A stretch of 64,000 nucleotides of DNA from positions 91,236 through 155,235 of the forward strand of contig JAJXZL010000022.1 in assembly GCA_021780075.1 (NCBI GenBank), in the 5' to 3' direction. Below are positions 54,827 to 64,000 of the stretch, one piece after another. The notes below the pieces were generated by a model that saw nothing but the letters and a program-made list of their open reading frames with translations, made no database searches and was not told the DNA's origin. Every line of letters starts with the position of its first letter. Positions within the stretch are counted from its first letter, which is position 1. This DNA is from Acidobacteriota bacterium (GTDB lineage: Bacteria; Acidobacteriota; Terriglobia; Terriglobales; Acidobacteriaceae). The translations under genes and the position numbers were made by a program.

Positions 54827-56331
54827 CGTCCCCCTCCCGCAAGCAGCGTCTTTACCGCCGGCTCAATCGCCTCGAGCAGAATCCTTGGATATAAACCAAC
54901 AATCAGAGTTGCAGCCACCAGCAGTGCCACCCCGGCAACCTCCGGCACGGTAATCGCCGCCAGTTCGTGTCCATGCTCGTGCATGTGAGCGCTTGGTGGC
55001 GCATCGCTGAAGAACGCCTTCTGTAATGCGCGCCATGTGTAAGCCACGCCCACCACTATTCCCACGCCAGCAGCAATCGTCCATCCTGGCTTGGCAACCC
55101 ACGAGCCCACGAGCACCTGCAACTCAGCCACGAACCCTGAGAAGCCCGGCAACCCCATTGAGGCCATCCCCGCAATGACAAACGCCCAGGCTGCAAACGG
55201 TAGCCGCTTCGACAGGTGCATGGTTTCAAGCTCCGCCAGTTGCCGCGTGTGCGTTCGCTCGTACACGATGCGGCCCACGATGGCGAAGAGCAAGCCCGCA
55301 ATCACACCGTGCGAAAACATCTGCAGCACCGCGCCGGTCATGCCAATCTGATTCAGCGTCATCAAGCCCAGCAGCACAAATCCCATGTGGCTCACACTGG
55401 AGTAGCCGATGACAAACTTGAAGTCGGTTTGCGCCAGTGCCACAAGCGCGCCATACACAATTCCGATTACCGCCAACACGGCAAACACGTCGCGCCATGA
55501 GCCCACGCCAAGGAACGAGAATCCCCACGGGTCCATGCCATGTGGAAACAGCGAAATTGCTACGCGCAGGCAGCCGTAAGCCCCCAGCTTCATCACCACG
55601 CCTGCCAGCAGCATGGAAGCAGCCGTTGGCGCGGCTACGTGGCCTGTGGGCGCCCAGGTATGAAACGGCCACATGCCGGCCAGGATCGCAAAACCTGTAA
55701 ACACCAGCGGGAAGACCCACATCTGAAAACTTACCGGCAGACCTGCATGGGCCAGGTCCACAAGGCCCGTCGAGTGGCTACCTGACGTGGCATACGCCGC
55801 CAGCAGTCCTACCAGCACCATTGCCGAGCCCACAAACGAGTAAAGCGCCAGCTTCATCGCTCCATACTCGCGTCGCGTCGATCCCCAGATGGCAATCAGG
55901 AAGTATTTGGGCACAATGGCGATTTCATAAAAGACAAACAGCAGAAACAGGTCGAAGCTGAGAAACACTCCGTAGACGCCGCCTATCAGCGCGAGGTAGA
56001 AGGCGAAAAACTCATTCGTGCGCAGCTCGATGTTCCAGCTGAACAGCACGCCGGCCACCGCCGCCAGCCCTGTCAGCAGCACAAGTACCAGACTGATGCC
56101 GTCAGCCGCCAACAGATAGTGAATCCCCATCGACGACACCCACGGCACATCGACAATGATCACGCGGGCAAAGTGATTCGGAATGCCCGCTGCAAAACCT
56201 GCCACAGCAAGAGCCAGCCCGGCCAAGGCCACGATAAGCGCCAGCCATCGCGAAAGGGACGGCTTGCCCTTGGGCAGCAGCGCCTGGGCAAGCGCCCCGG
56301 CAAACGAGAGATAGATCGTCCAAGCCAACAT
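54823..56331 (-). CDS. nuoM: Second NuoM-type antiporter-like subunit (NuoM2)
   Basis: 502 aa and clearly NuoM-like: FVFYEIAIVPKYFLIAIWG (Glu136), WPFHTWAPTGHVAAPTAAS, LLAGVVMKLGAYG (Lys248), FKFVIGYSSVSHMGFVLLG and GLPGFSGFVAEL. The helix-7 lysine of the family is not present: the aligned position (about 217, FAILAGMWPFHTW) is Leu. The gene starts right after the first nuoM stop (TAGATG) and overlaps nuoN by 4 bases. It is a distinct paralogue rather than a recent copy. See the findings on a 2M complex I. Confidence 0.93.
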   Translation of the reverse strand: MLAWTIYLSFAGALAQALLPKGKPSLSRWLALIVALAGLALAVAGFAAGIPNHFARVIIVDVPWVSSMGIHYLLAADGISLVLVLLTGLAAVAGVLFSWNIELRTNEFFAFYLALIGGVYGVFLSFDLFLLFVFYEIAIVPKYFLIAIWGSTRREYGAMKLALYSFVGSAMVLVGLLAAYATSGSHSTGLVDLAHAGLPVSFQMWVFPLVFTGFAILAGMWPFHTWAPTGHVAAPTAASMLLAGVVMKLGAYGCLRVAISLFPHGMDPWGFSFLGVGSWRDVFAVLAVIGIVYGALVALAQTDFKFVIGYSSVSHMGFVLLGLMTLNQIGMTGAVLQMFSHGVIAGLLFAIVGRIVYERTHTRQLAELETMHLSKRLPFAAWAFVIAGMASMGLPGFSGFVAELQVLVGSWVAKPGWTIAAGVGIVVGVAYTWRALQKAFFSDAPPSAHMHEHGHELAAITVPEVAGVALLVAATLIVGLYPRILLEAIEPAVKTLLAGGGR

Positions 56332-57849
56332 CTAAAATCTCCAGTGCGCCAGCAGGTTCACAACCGTTGGGTTCACGCTGTCCACAATCAGTTGCGGAAC
56401 AAGACCAAGCAGCAGCATTAGTCCAATCACCGGAGCCATTGCCAGTCGTTCCTTTCCGTACATGTCTGGGAAGCTGGCCCACCGCTCCGGCACCGGCCCG
56501 GCAAACACTTTCTGGATCACAGTCAGAATCACCGCCGCCGTCACCAGCAGCCCGAGTATCGAAACTGTAGCCGCCACCCACGAGAGCGGAAAGACGCCGC
56601 GGAAGATCAGAAACTCGCCCACAAAGCCGTTCAAGCCCGGCAGCCCAAGCGACGAAAACAGCACAATGCCCATCAGTCCTGCAAACACCGGTGCAGGCTT
56701 GCGCAATCCGCCAAAGTCGTTGATTCCGCGCTCGCCGCCCGTGCGCTCCTGCAACATGGCCACAAACCAGAACAAGGCCGCTGCTGTGATTCCATGGTTG
56801 AACATCTGCAGAATCACACCGTTCAGCGCCGCGGCTTGGCTGGTTTGCTCCGCCGCTCCCGCAGCCGGTACAGCCAGCGCAAAAATACCCAGCAAGCAGT
56901 AGCCAAGGTGGTTCACTGAGGAGTAGGCAAAGACGCGCTTCAAGTCTTTCTGCGCCGCAGCTGCCCAGGCCCCCATTACAATTGTCAGCACCGCCAGCGC
57001 AAGCAGCGGCGTTCGCAACTGCGCGATCTGGTGCCCGAACAGCGGAACCGCAATGCGCAGCAATCCGTAGACGCCCATCTTTGACATCGCGCCCGTCAGC
57101 AGCATCGTTACCGGCGAAGGAGCCTCAGAGTAGGCCGCAGGCAGCCATGTGTGGAAGGGAGCCAGCGGCACTTTCACCGCAAAGCCCGCCAGCGCGCCGA
57201 TCGCCAGCCACATCATCACCGGCCCCAGATGCGCCGTTACCATCTGTTCCAGTTGCCCGCTTGAGGCCATAGCGGCAAGCTGAATAAAATCCATATTGCC
57301 GGTTGAGAGAAAGACCGCAAGAAACGCCAGCAGCAGCGCCACGCTTCCTGCCATGGTGTATACGAAAAACTGCGTCGCTGCCGGCCCGCGCTTCGCCCCG
57401 CCCCACAGTTTGATCAGGAAGAATGCCGGAATCAGGCTCAGTTCCCAGAACAGGAACCAGTGGAAAAAGTTCAGCGCGGTGAATGACCCGAATAGTCCCG
57501 CCTCGAGTAGAAGAACCAGCCCGAAATACAGGTTTGGCTGCCGGTGGACATGATCGGCTGCGTCCACTGACAGGAGCGTGACAATCGCCGATAGCACCAG
57601 CATCAGTGCCCCAAGCGCATCCACGCCCAGGTGGTACTCAATGCCGAGAGACGGCGCCCACGCGGCGCGCTCCACCAGTCCAATGCTCCCGTCGATGGGC
57701 AACTTCGTCCACACCACCAACGCGAGCGCCAGCCCACACAGCGTCGTCAAGAGGGCGACGCTCCGCGCATGCCTGCCGGCCACCAGCGCAATCACCGCCC
57801 CCAGCACAGGCAGCACGGTCAACAAAGTCAATATAGGAAGTCCGTTCAT
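56332..57849 (-). CDS. nuoM: NADH-quinone oxidoreductase-type subunit M (NuoM1)
   Basis: 505 aa proton-pumping membrane subunit with the canonical charged residues: Glu136 in FWELSLIPAFFLI, Lys226 in FAVKVPLAPFHTWLP, Lys257 in GAMSKMGVYG, and Glu in GFVGEFLIF. It overlaps the nuoL stop by 4 bases (ATGA) and abuts the second nuoM. The motif pattern differs from the second copy throughout, so both are functional-looking paralogues. Confidence 0.95.
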   Translation of the reverse strand: MNGLPILTLLTVLPVLGAVIALVAGRHARSVALLTTLCGLALALVVWTKLPIDGSIGLVERAAWAPSLGIEYHLGVDALGALMLVLSAIVTLLSVDAADHVHRQPNLYFGLVLLLEAGLFGSFTALNFFHWFLFWELSLIPAFFLIKLWGGAKRGPAATQFFVYTMAGSVALLLAFLAVFLSTGNMDFIQLAAMASSGQLEQMVTAHLGPVMMWLAIGALAGFAVKVPLAPFHTWLPAAYSEAPSPVTMLLTGAMSKMGVYGLLRIAVPLFGHQIAQLRTPLLALAVLTIVMGAWAAAAQKDLKRVFAYSSVNHLGYCLLGIFALAVPAAGAAEQTSQAAALNGVILQMFNHGITAAALFWFVAMLQERTGGERGINDFGGLRKPAPVFAGLMGIVLFSSLGLPGLNGFVGEFLIFRGVFPLSWVAATVSILGLLVTAAVILTVIQKVFAGPVPERWASFPDMYGKERLAMAPVIGLMLLLGLVPQLIVDSVNPTVVNLLAHWRF

Positions 57850-59936
57850 CCCCGGCCGCTCCAGATCAGAATCGCGGCTAGCACCACCACCGCCAGAGCC
57901 AACAGTCGCAGATAAGTCTGCACGCGGCCCGTCTGCACCCGCGCCAGCAGACCACCGCCCGAGGCCAGTTCTTCGCAGCCCTTGTCAAAGCCGCCGTCCA
58001 CCCAGTGAATATCGATGAGCCGGTTCAACTGCGCCCAGCCCCTGAAAAGCCACGCCACGCTTGTCACAACTCCGCCCCAGACGCAGCGGTCAAGCCAGTC
58101 GGCAACCTTTGCCCACCAGCCGTAGAATGCAATCACTGTCGCTCCGTACAACTCGTCGACATACAGCTTGTTGTGCAGCCAGCCCCAGGCCAGTGGAATC
58201 GCTCGCTCCAGCGCATCAGGTTCCTCCGCCGCAGGCGACTTCCCGCCGTAGATCCACCATCCCAGGCCAAGACCGAGAAAAACTACCAGTGTTGAAGTAC
58301 CCATCAGCGGCAGCAGACCCGGCTCGCCAAACCGCGCCATCTCGAAGCCTGCAGCATGATCGGAAAGGAATGCTTTGAACCACGGCCACGCCGGAGTTCC
58401 AATCGCGCCGAGCGCCACCGCAAAGAAGGCCAGAATCGCCAGCGGCATGGTCATCACGGCTGGGCTCTCATGTGCCGTCTTGTGTCCGCGCCACTCGCCA
58501 AAGAAGACATACGCGACTTGCCGCGTCATATAAAAGGCAGTCAGCAAGGCGCCGAACACCAGCATGTAAAACGGCCCTTTGGCCACGCTCCAATGCTGTG
58601 CCGCTTCGAGAATTCCGTCTTTGCTCCAGAATCCTGAGAACAGCAGCGGAAATCCGCACAGCGCTAGCATGCCCACTGCATAGGTCAGGAACGTGAGCGG
58701 CATCGCCTTGCGCAAGGCCCCCATGTGGCGCACGTCCTGCTCCTCGTGGCAGCCATGAATCACCGAGCCCGCGCCCATGAACAGCAGTGCCTTGAAGAAC
58801 GCGTGGGTAATCAGGTGGAACATGCCCACCGCAACGCCGCCCATGCCCAGCCCGGCCATCATGTAGCCAAGCTGCGACACCGTCGAATACGCCAGAATGC
58901 GCTTGATGTCGTTCTGCGCCACTGCAATCAGCGCCGCAAACACCGCCGTCGATGCGCCCACCCACGTCACCACCGTGAGCGCTGTTGTGGTACCGCCGGC
59001 CAGCGCGCCAGCTTGCATCAACGGGTACACGCGCGCGATAAGGTATACGCCCGCTGCGACCATCGTCGCCGCGTGAATCAGCGCCGACACAGGCGTTGGG
59101 CCTTCCATCGCATCCGGCAGCCAGACGTGCAGGGGTAACTGGCCGCTTTTGCCCGCCGCGCCGGCAAAGATTAGCAGGCCGATCGCGCCCGCCGCGCTCA
59201 ATCCCAGCCCGGCAGGTGACGCCAGCAGCGCGCCAAGCTTTAGCGGCTCCATCGAACCCGCCCCGCCATTATAAAACAGCAGCGTGCCCGTCTGCGCAAA
59301 CAGCCACACCATGCCGAGCAGGAAGAACACGTCCCCCACGCGCGTTGTCATGAAGGCCTTCTTGGCCGCTGCGGCCGCTGGTGGCTTGTGATACCAGAAT
59401 CCGATCAGCAGGTACGACGTCAGCCCCACCAACTCCCAGCACATGAAGAGCAGCAGCAGGCTGTTGGAAATCACCACGCCCAGCATCGCTCCCGCAAACA
59501 GCGACAGAAAGCAGAAGAAGCGCGTGAAATTCACGTCGTGCGCCATGTAACCAACGGAGTAGATGAAGATCAGTAGCCCCACAAAGCTGACCATCACCAG
59601 CATCACCGCCGACAGCGGGTCAAGCACCCAGCCCAGATCCACGTGCGCGGAGCCGACCTGAATCCAGGTAAAGTTCACCGTTTCACGCACGGCCACGCTG
59701 TTCATCCATCCGGCCAGCACATGAGCAAAGGCCATCAGGGAGAAAAAGAGAGAAACACTCAGCGATCCGATCGCCAGCCCTGCCGCCAGCGCGCGCCGGG
59801 GCTGTCTTAGCAGCGCAATCACGCCCGAAGCGACGATGGGCACCGCCGGAATCAGCCAGAGCGAGCGTGCCGCGAATCCCACCAGACACTGGTTCTGGGG
59901 ATGAAACGCGGCCGTCACCTCTTCCTGCATCAACAT
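57846..59936 (-). CDS. nuoL: NADH-quinone oxidoreductase-type subunit L, extended
   Basis: 696 aa, about 80 longer than E. coli NuoL (613). The antiporter core is complete: FMCWELVGLTSYLLIGFW, GKSGQLPLHVWLPDAMEGPTP, KRILAYSTVSQLGYMM and HAFFKALLFMGAGSVIHG. The extra length is partly in the C-terminal region (from about residue 590), where an element of the form W-L-D-R/V-x-G-G-x-V occurs and is echoed (ADWLDRCVWGGVV, then LIDIHWVDGGFDKG) before the final helix. That is the lateral-helix region. It starts 4 bases after the nuoK stop. Confidence 0.95.
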   Translation of the reverse strand: MLMQEEVTAAFHPQNQCLVGFAARSLWLIPAVPIVASGVIALLRQPRRALAAGLAIGSLSVSLFFSLMAFAHVLAGWMNSVAVRETVNFTWIQVGSAHVDLGWVLDPLSAVMLVMVSFVGLLIFIYSVGYMAHDVNFTRFFCFLSLFAGAMLGVVISNSLLLLFMCWELVGLTSYLLIGFWYHKPPAAAAAKKAFMTTRVGDVFFLLGMVWLFAQTGTLLFYNGGAGSMEPLKLGALLASPAGLGLSAAGAIGLLIFAGAAGKSGQLPLHVWLPDAMEGPTPVSALIHAATMVAAGVYLIARVYPLMQAGALAGGTTTALTVVTWVGASTAVFAALIAVAQNDIKRILAYSTVSQLGYMMAGLGMGGVAVGMFHLITHAFFKALLFMGAGSVIHGCHEEQDVRHMGALRKAMPLTFLTYAVGMLALCGFPLLFSGFWSKDGILEAAQHWSVAKGPFYMLVFGALLTAFYMTRQVAYVFFGEWRGHKTAHESPAVMTMPLAILAFFAVALGAIGTPAWPWFKAFLSDHAAGFEMARFGEPGLLPLMGTSTLVVFLGLGLGWWIYGGKSPAAEEPDALERAIPLAWGWLHNKLYVDELYGATVIAFYGWWAKVADWLDRCVWGGVVTSVAWLFRGWAQLNRLIDIHWVDGGFDKGCEELASGGGLLARVQTGRVQTYLRLLALAVVVLAAILIWSGRG

Positions 59937-59940
59937 CCGC

Positions 59941-60252
59941 TCACCCCTTCATCCTGTTGATCTGGTCCAGATCGGTTGTCCGCGTGTGGCGATGAATCGA
60001 AATCACAAGGCCCAGTCCTACCGCAGCTTCCGCCGCTGCCACTGCAATCGAAAAAATTGCAAACATCATTCCCGTCAGCGCCTCGGGATGCGACCCGTAA
60101 CGCCAGAAGGCAATCAGGTTCAGATTGGCTGCGTTGAGCATCAGCTCAATGCCAATCAGCACCAAAATGGCGTTGCGCCGCGTCAGCGCTCCGGCCAGCC
60201 CGATGGCAAACAAGAGCGCCGCCACCAGGAGATATCCCGCGAGCGGATTCAC
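59941..60252 (-). CDS. nuoK: NADH-quinone oxidoreductase-type subunit K
   Basis: 103 aa, three helices, with the conserved membrane glutamates in VLIGIELMLNAANLNL and AVAAAEAAVGLGLVISI. The GTG start at 60252 overlaps the nuoJ stop as GTGA. Membrane-arm subunit between J and L. Confidence 0.96.
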   Translation of the reverse strand: MNPLAGYLLVAALLFAIGLAGALTRRNAILVLIGIELMLNAANLNLIAFWRYGSHPEALTGMMFAIFSIAVAAAEAAVGLGLVISIHRHTRTTDLDQINRMKG

Positions 60253-60752
60253 CGGGCCCCCTCTTTCTCGTGCATGGCCACAATCACCGCGCCAATCAGA
60301 GCAGCGGTCAGCAGCAGCGCCACAATCTCAAGCGGCAGCACGTAGCGGCCCATCAGCGCCGCGCCAATCTCCTGAACTGTCACCATGGGCGCGACCGTCG
60401 CGTACGGCAGTCCCGGCGCAGCCTGCAACACCGCCCAACCCAGCACCGCGAACACCGCGGCAGCCACAACCAGCCCCGCCAGCCATGTCCGGCTGAAAAT
60501 CTCGCTGCTCTTCGGCGTCTCCGACCCGCGCGTCAGCAGAATCGCAAACACCACCAGAATCGCAACCGCGCCAATGTACACCAGAATTTGCACGAATCCC
60601 ACAAACTGAGCATCGAGCTGAAGAAACAGCAAGGCCAGACCCGCAAAGGCCACCGTCAGCGCAAGCGCGCAGTGCACGAGGTTTTTCAAGAGCACCGCCG
60701 CCAGGCCTCCGGCCAGCGTCAGCGCCGCTACCACGTAAAATGCGAAACTCAT
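60249..60752 (-). CDS. nuoJ: NADH-quinone oxidoreductase-type subunit J
   Basis: 167 aa from the ATG at 60752, which follows AAGGAG; a longer in-frame start at 60803 would add a non-family polar segment. Five helices; the helix-3 signature is FVGFVQILVYIGAVAILVVFAILL. Membrane-arm subunit. It is 51 bases after nuoH. Confidence 0.95.
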   Translation of the reverse strand: MSFAFYVVAALTLAGGLAAVLLKNLVHCALALTVAFAGLALLFLQLDAQFVGFVQILVYIGAVAILVVFAILLTRGSETPKSSEIFSRTWLAGLVVAAAVFAVLGWAVLQAAPGLPYATVAPMVTVQEIGAALMGRYVLPLEIVALLLTAALIGAVIVAMHEKEGAR

Positions 60753-60803
60753 CGGCGCGCGCTCCTTCCTGTTCTGTTCAGGCCTGTTCCATTCAGGCAA
60801 CAC

Positions 60804-61979
60804 TTACTCCGCATAGCGGTAACTCCTTGGGCCCAGGTGCCCGCGACGCATTTCAACGCGGCCCATCGCGGCGTAGGCCACCACAACGATGACCGAGCAA
60901 ACCGCCCAGCGCAGCAGTCCCTCGCCCATGAAGCGCCATAGCGCCGCTACCATCAGGTTCACCAGCGTCATGGGAAGCACGAACTTCCATGCAAAATTCA
61001 TCAGCTGGTCCTGCCGCAGCCGGGGCATGGTGCCGCGCACCCAGATAAAGAAGCATATCCATGCCATGACCTTGGCGAAGAACCATATCCACGATGGCAC
61101 CCAGCCAAGAAACGCGAACGGCGCGGACCATCCGCCCAAAAACAGCGTAGTGCCCAATCCTGCGATCCCGAACATCCCCACGTACTCGCCCAAGAAGAAA
61201 AGCGCAAACTTGAAGCCCGAGTATTCCGTGAAGTAGCCGGCCACAATCTCTGACTCGCCTTCAGGCAAATCAAATGGCGACCTGTTCGTCTCCGCCATCG
61301 ACGCAATCACGAACATCACAAAGCCCGCGAGTCCCCACGGAGTAAAGACGTACCAGTGCGGCAGACCCCACGAGTAGTGGTTCTGCGCTTCCACAATCTT
61401 CACCAGCGAAAGCGACCCCGTCATCATCACAATGACCACGCTCGACAAAAGCAGTGGGACTTCGTAGCTGATCATCTGCGCCACCGCTCGCATCGCGCCT
61501 AGAAGCGAATACTTGTTCCGGCTTGACCAGCCAGCCATAAAGATCGACAGCTCCGTCGATGCGCCCATGGCAAAGAAGAAAAGCAGGCTGGCGTCCAAAT
61601 CCACCAGCACCATGTTGCGTCCCATGGGCATCACCGCAAAGCCCATGAACACCGCCACCACCAGCACCAGCGGCGCCATGAAGTGCACCAGCGCGTCCGC
61701 TCTGAACGGCACAATATCTTCCTTGGTCAGCGACTTGATACCATCGGCAACCGGCTGCAGAATGCCAAATGGGCCTGCGCGGTTCGGTCCGTACCGGTTC
61801 TGCATGCGTCCAAGGCCCTTGCGTTCAAGCAGGACGGCAATGGCAAACAACGCCGGATACAAAAGCACGATGGTCGCTACACACAGAACCACAGAGGCCA
61901 CATGCTGCCAATTGGAAGGCAAAAAGCTCACCAGCCAATGCAAAAGGAGGACGAAGATCTGATCTGCTTTCTCCAGCAT
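60804..61979 (-). CDS. nuoH: NADH-quinone oxidoreductase-type subunit H
   Basis: 391 aa membrane subunit forming much of the quinone site. Family segments are LLERKGLGRMQNRYGPNRAGPFGILQPVADGIKS, the loop AETNRSPFDLPEGESEIVAGYFTEYSG and RGTMPRLRQDQLMNFAWK. It lies 3 bases after the nuoI stop, so here nuoI precedes nuoH, the reverse of the usual H-I order. Confidence 0.97.
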   Translation of the reverse strand: MLEKADQIFVLLLHWLVSFLPSNWQHVASVVLCVATIVLLYPALFAIAVLLERKGLGRMQNRYGPNRAGPFGILQPVADGIKSLTKEDIVPFRADALVHFMAPLVLVVAVFMGFAVMPMGRNMVLVDLDASLLFFFAMGASTELSIFMAGWSSRNKYSLLGAMRAVAQMISYEVPLLLSSVVIVMMTGSLSLVKIVEAQNHYSWGLPHWYVFTPWGLAGFVMFVIASMAETNRSPFDLPEGESEIVAGYFTEYSGFKFALFFLGEYVGMFGIAGLGTTLFLGGWSAPFAFLGWVPSWIWFFAKVMAWICFFIWVRGTMPRLRQDQLMNFAWKFVLPMTLVNLMVAALWRFMGEGLLRWAVCSVIVVVAYAAMGRVEMRRGHLGPRSYRYAE

Positions 61980-61982
61980 CGT

Positions 61983-62624
61983 TTACTCTCCCCCTCCTGC
62001 CGGCTTCTCAGCGGGCTTGGCCGCCGGCGGAGCTGCGGGCGCTGCGCCTGCGGCGGCCTTTGCGGCTGCTGCCTCCGCTGCAGCTTTGGCTTTGGCCTCG
62101 ACTTTGGCCTTCTCCTCGTCCAGGCGCGCATCCACCTCGGCAGCTTCCGTGGGATGAATCGCGTGGAAGTACTCGTTCGATTTGGCCAGTTGCTTGCGGT
62201 CGTGCAGCAGTCCGCCAAAGCGGTCCTGCGTGGCCAGCTCAAATTCCGTATCCATCTTGATGGCTTCGAAAGGACACACCTCAACGCAGATCTGGCAGCT
62301 CATGCACACAGACACATCGATATCGAATCGTGCCGGATAGATCTGCGGTTTGCCCACATAATCCGGCTTCTTGTCCTTGCTCTTCTCGATGTAAATGCAC
62401 TTTGGCGGGCATTCTTTCTCGCAGATCTGGCAGGCCACGCAGCGCAACCCGGCCTCCCAGTCCGCGCCGTCATACACCAGAAACGGAAATACGCGCGCAG
62501 CCTCAATGGGAGCAACACGCTCCTCCGGATACTGCACCGTAGTCAGCCGCTCCTTGGAGACATAGCTTCCGGCAAAATTTCTCGCCGTCTCCGCCAGCCC
62601 CTTCAGTAGTCCCTCGCCCAGCAA
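61983..62624 (-). CDS. nuoI: NADH-quinone oxidoreductase-type subunit I (two [4Fe-4S] clusters)
   Basis: 213 aa from a TTG at 62624, chosen because GGAGG (62631-62635) lies six bases upstream; the longer in-frame TTG at 62648 has this site inside the coding region. Two ferredoxin motifs are present: CVACQICEKECP and CMSCQICVEVCP, which hold clusters N6a and N6b. A long Ala/Lys/Pro-rich tail (about 55 residues) follows the conserved core and is not typical. It is 46 bases after nuoD. Confidence 0.94.
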   Translation of the reverse strand: MLGEGLLKGLAETARNFAGSYVSKERLTTVQYPEERVAPIEAARVFPFLVYDGADWEAGLRCVACQICEKECPPKCIYIEKSKDKKPDYVGKPQIYPARFDIDVSVCMSCQICVEVCPFEAIKMDTEFELATQDRFGGLLHDRKQLAKSNEYFHAIHPTEAAEVDARLDEEKAKVEAKAKAAAEAAAAKAAAGAAPAAPPAAKPAEKPAGGGE

Positions 62625-62670
62625 TGCATCCCTCCAAAAACTGACCAACTGATCAATCGATCAATGCCAG

Positions 62671-63824
<1,154 letters not shown>

Positions 63825-63828
<4 letters not shown>

Positions 63829-64000
63829 GCGCCGGCCCCTTTCTCGCTGGCCTGTGCAGCCTGATGCGCCTGTGCCCTTTTCAGCACCTCGTCATGCGCC
63901 GTGGGCTCGTAATCAAAATCGTCCGGCTCCACGTAATCCCGACGCATCGGGTGATCCTTGAATCCGTCCCACATCAGAATCCGCCGCAGGTCCGGATGCC
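63825..64000 (-). CDS. nuoC: NADH-quinone oxidoreductase-type subunit C, C-terminus only
   Basis: The last 58 codons are visible, reading [26 protein letters not shown] and then a short charged tail ending at [17 protein letters not shown] and HPMRRDY match the conserved C-terminus of the 30-kDa subunit. The gene enters from beyond the right edge. It overlaps nuoD by 4 bases. Confidence 0.9.

Noticed and set aside
53282..57849. Tandem nuoM as an assembly duplication
   Set aside because: The two copies differ along their whole length, including key charged residues, and both junctions are clean coding overlaps or abutments.

Overview
The window looks like chromosome from an acidobacterium of the Terriglobia/Acidobacteriaceae type. 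This is an inference from the gene set: hopanoid genes, a Pal with an Ig-like insert, an ImuA-ImuB-DnaE2 mutasome, Tat-exported glycoside hydrolases, several TTG starts and high GC. No rRNA marker is present to confirm it. Genes are dense and mostly in short operons. I see no insertion sequence, prophage or CRISPR array.

Layout. 1-4.2 kb: hopanoid/isoprenoid genes (hpnH, shc, ispH). 4.2-7.3 kb: a YceI protein coupled to a small His-rich membrane protein, then recN. 7.5-13.1 kb: a complete Tol-Pal operon (tolQ-tolR-tolA/tonB-like-tolB-pal-cpoB). 13.1-20.1 kb: 2-oxoacid:ferredoxin oxidoreductase (korAB), a MATE transporter and a GH2 enzyme. 20.3-28.3 kb: tRNA-Ser, an unexplained structured non-coding stretch, greB, and an SOS-type block (an SRAP protein divergent from imuA-imuB-dnaE2). 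28.6-35.8 kb: a two-component system with a c-type diheme sensor kinase and a sigma-54 activator, divergent from an electron-transfer operon (small membrane protein, cyclic-nucleotide-binding-domain protein, Rieske protein, b6-type cytochrome b, nine-heme cytochrome c). That operon has a well-spaced -24/-12 promoter. 36.2-53.2 kb: metabolic genes (DUF5054/GH38-like, ilvA with a structured leader, PaiB-like, tRNA-Leu, secG, a decayed multiheme cytochrome, MBL hydrolase, aminotransferase, HAD, GH3, rhaT, rdgB) and succinate dehydrogenase sdhCAB. 53.3-64 kb: a complex I operon read leftwards in the order C-D-I-H-J-K-L-M-M2-N.

Most notable. (1) Complex I has two NuoM genes in tandem and a long NuoL with a repeated element in its C-terminal lateral-helix region. 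No nuoE, nuoF or nuoG lies between nuoD and nuoN. Together these suggest a '2M' complex I with an extra antiporter-like subunit and possibly a donor other than NADH, such as ferredoxin from KorAB. (2) A quinol-oxidising Rieske/cytochrome b/nonaheme cytochrome complex appears to be switched on through sigma-54 by a heme-bearing redox sensor. (3) A compact three-way-junction RNA precedes ilvA. (4) The start of a multiheme cytochrome survives as a frameshifted relic after secG.

Starts were chosen by Shine-Dalgarno sites, stop/start overlaps and signal peptides. Functions come from motif recognition only; no database search was run.
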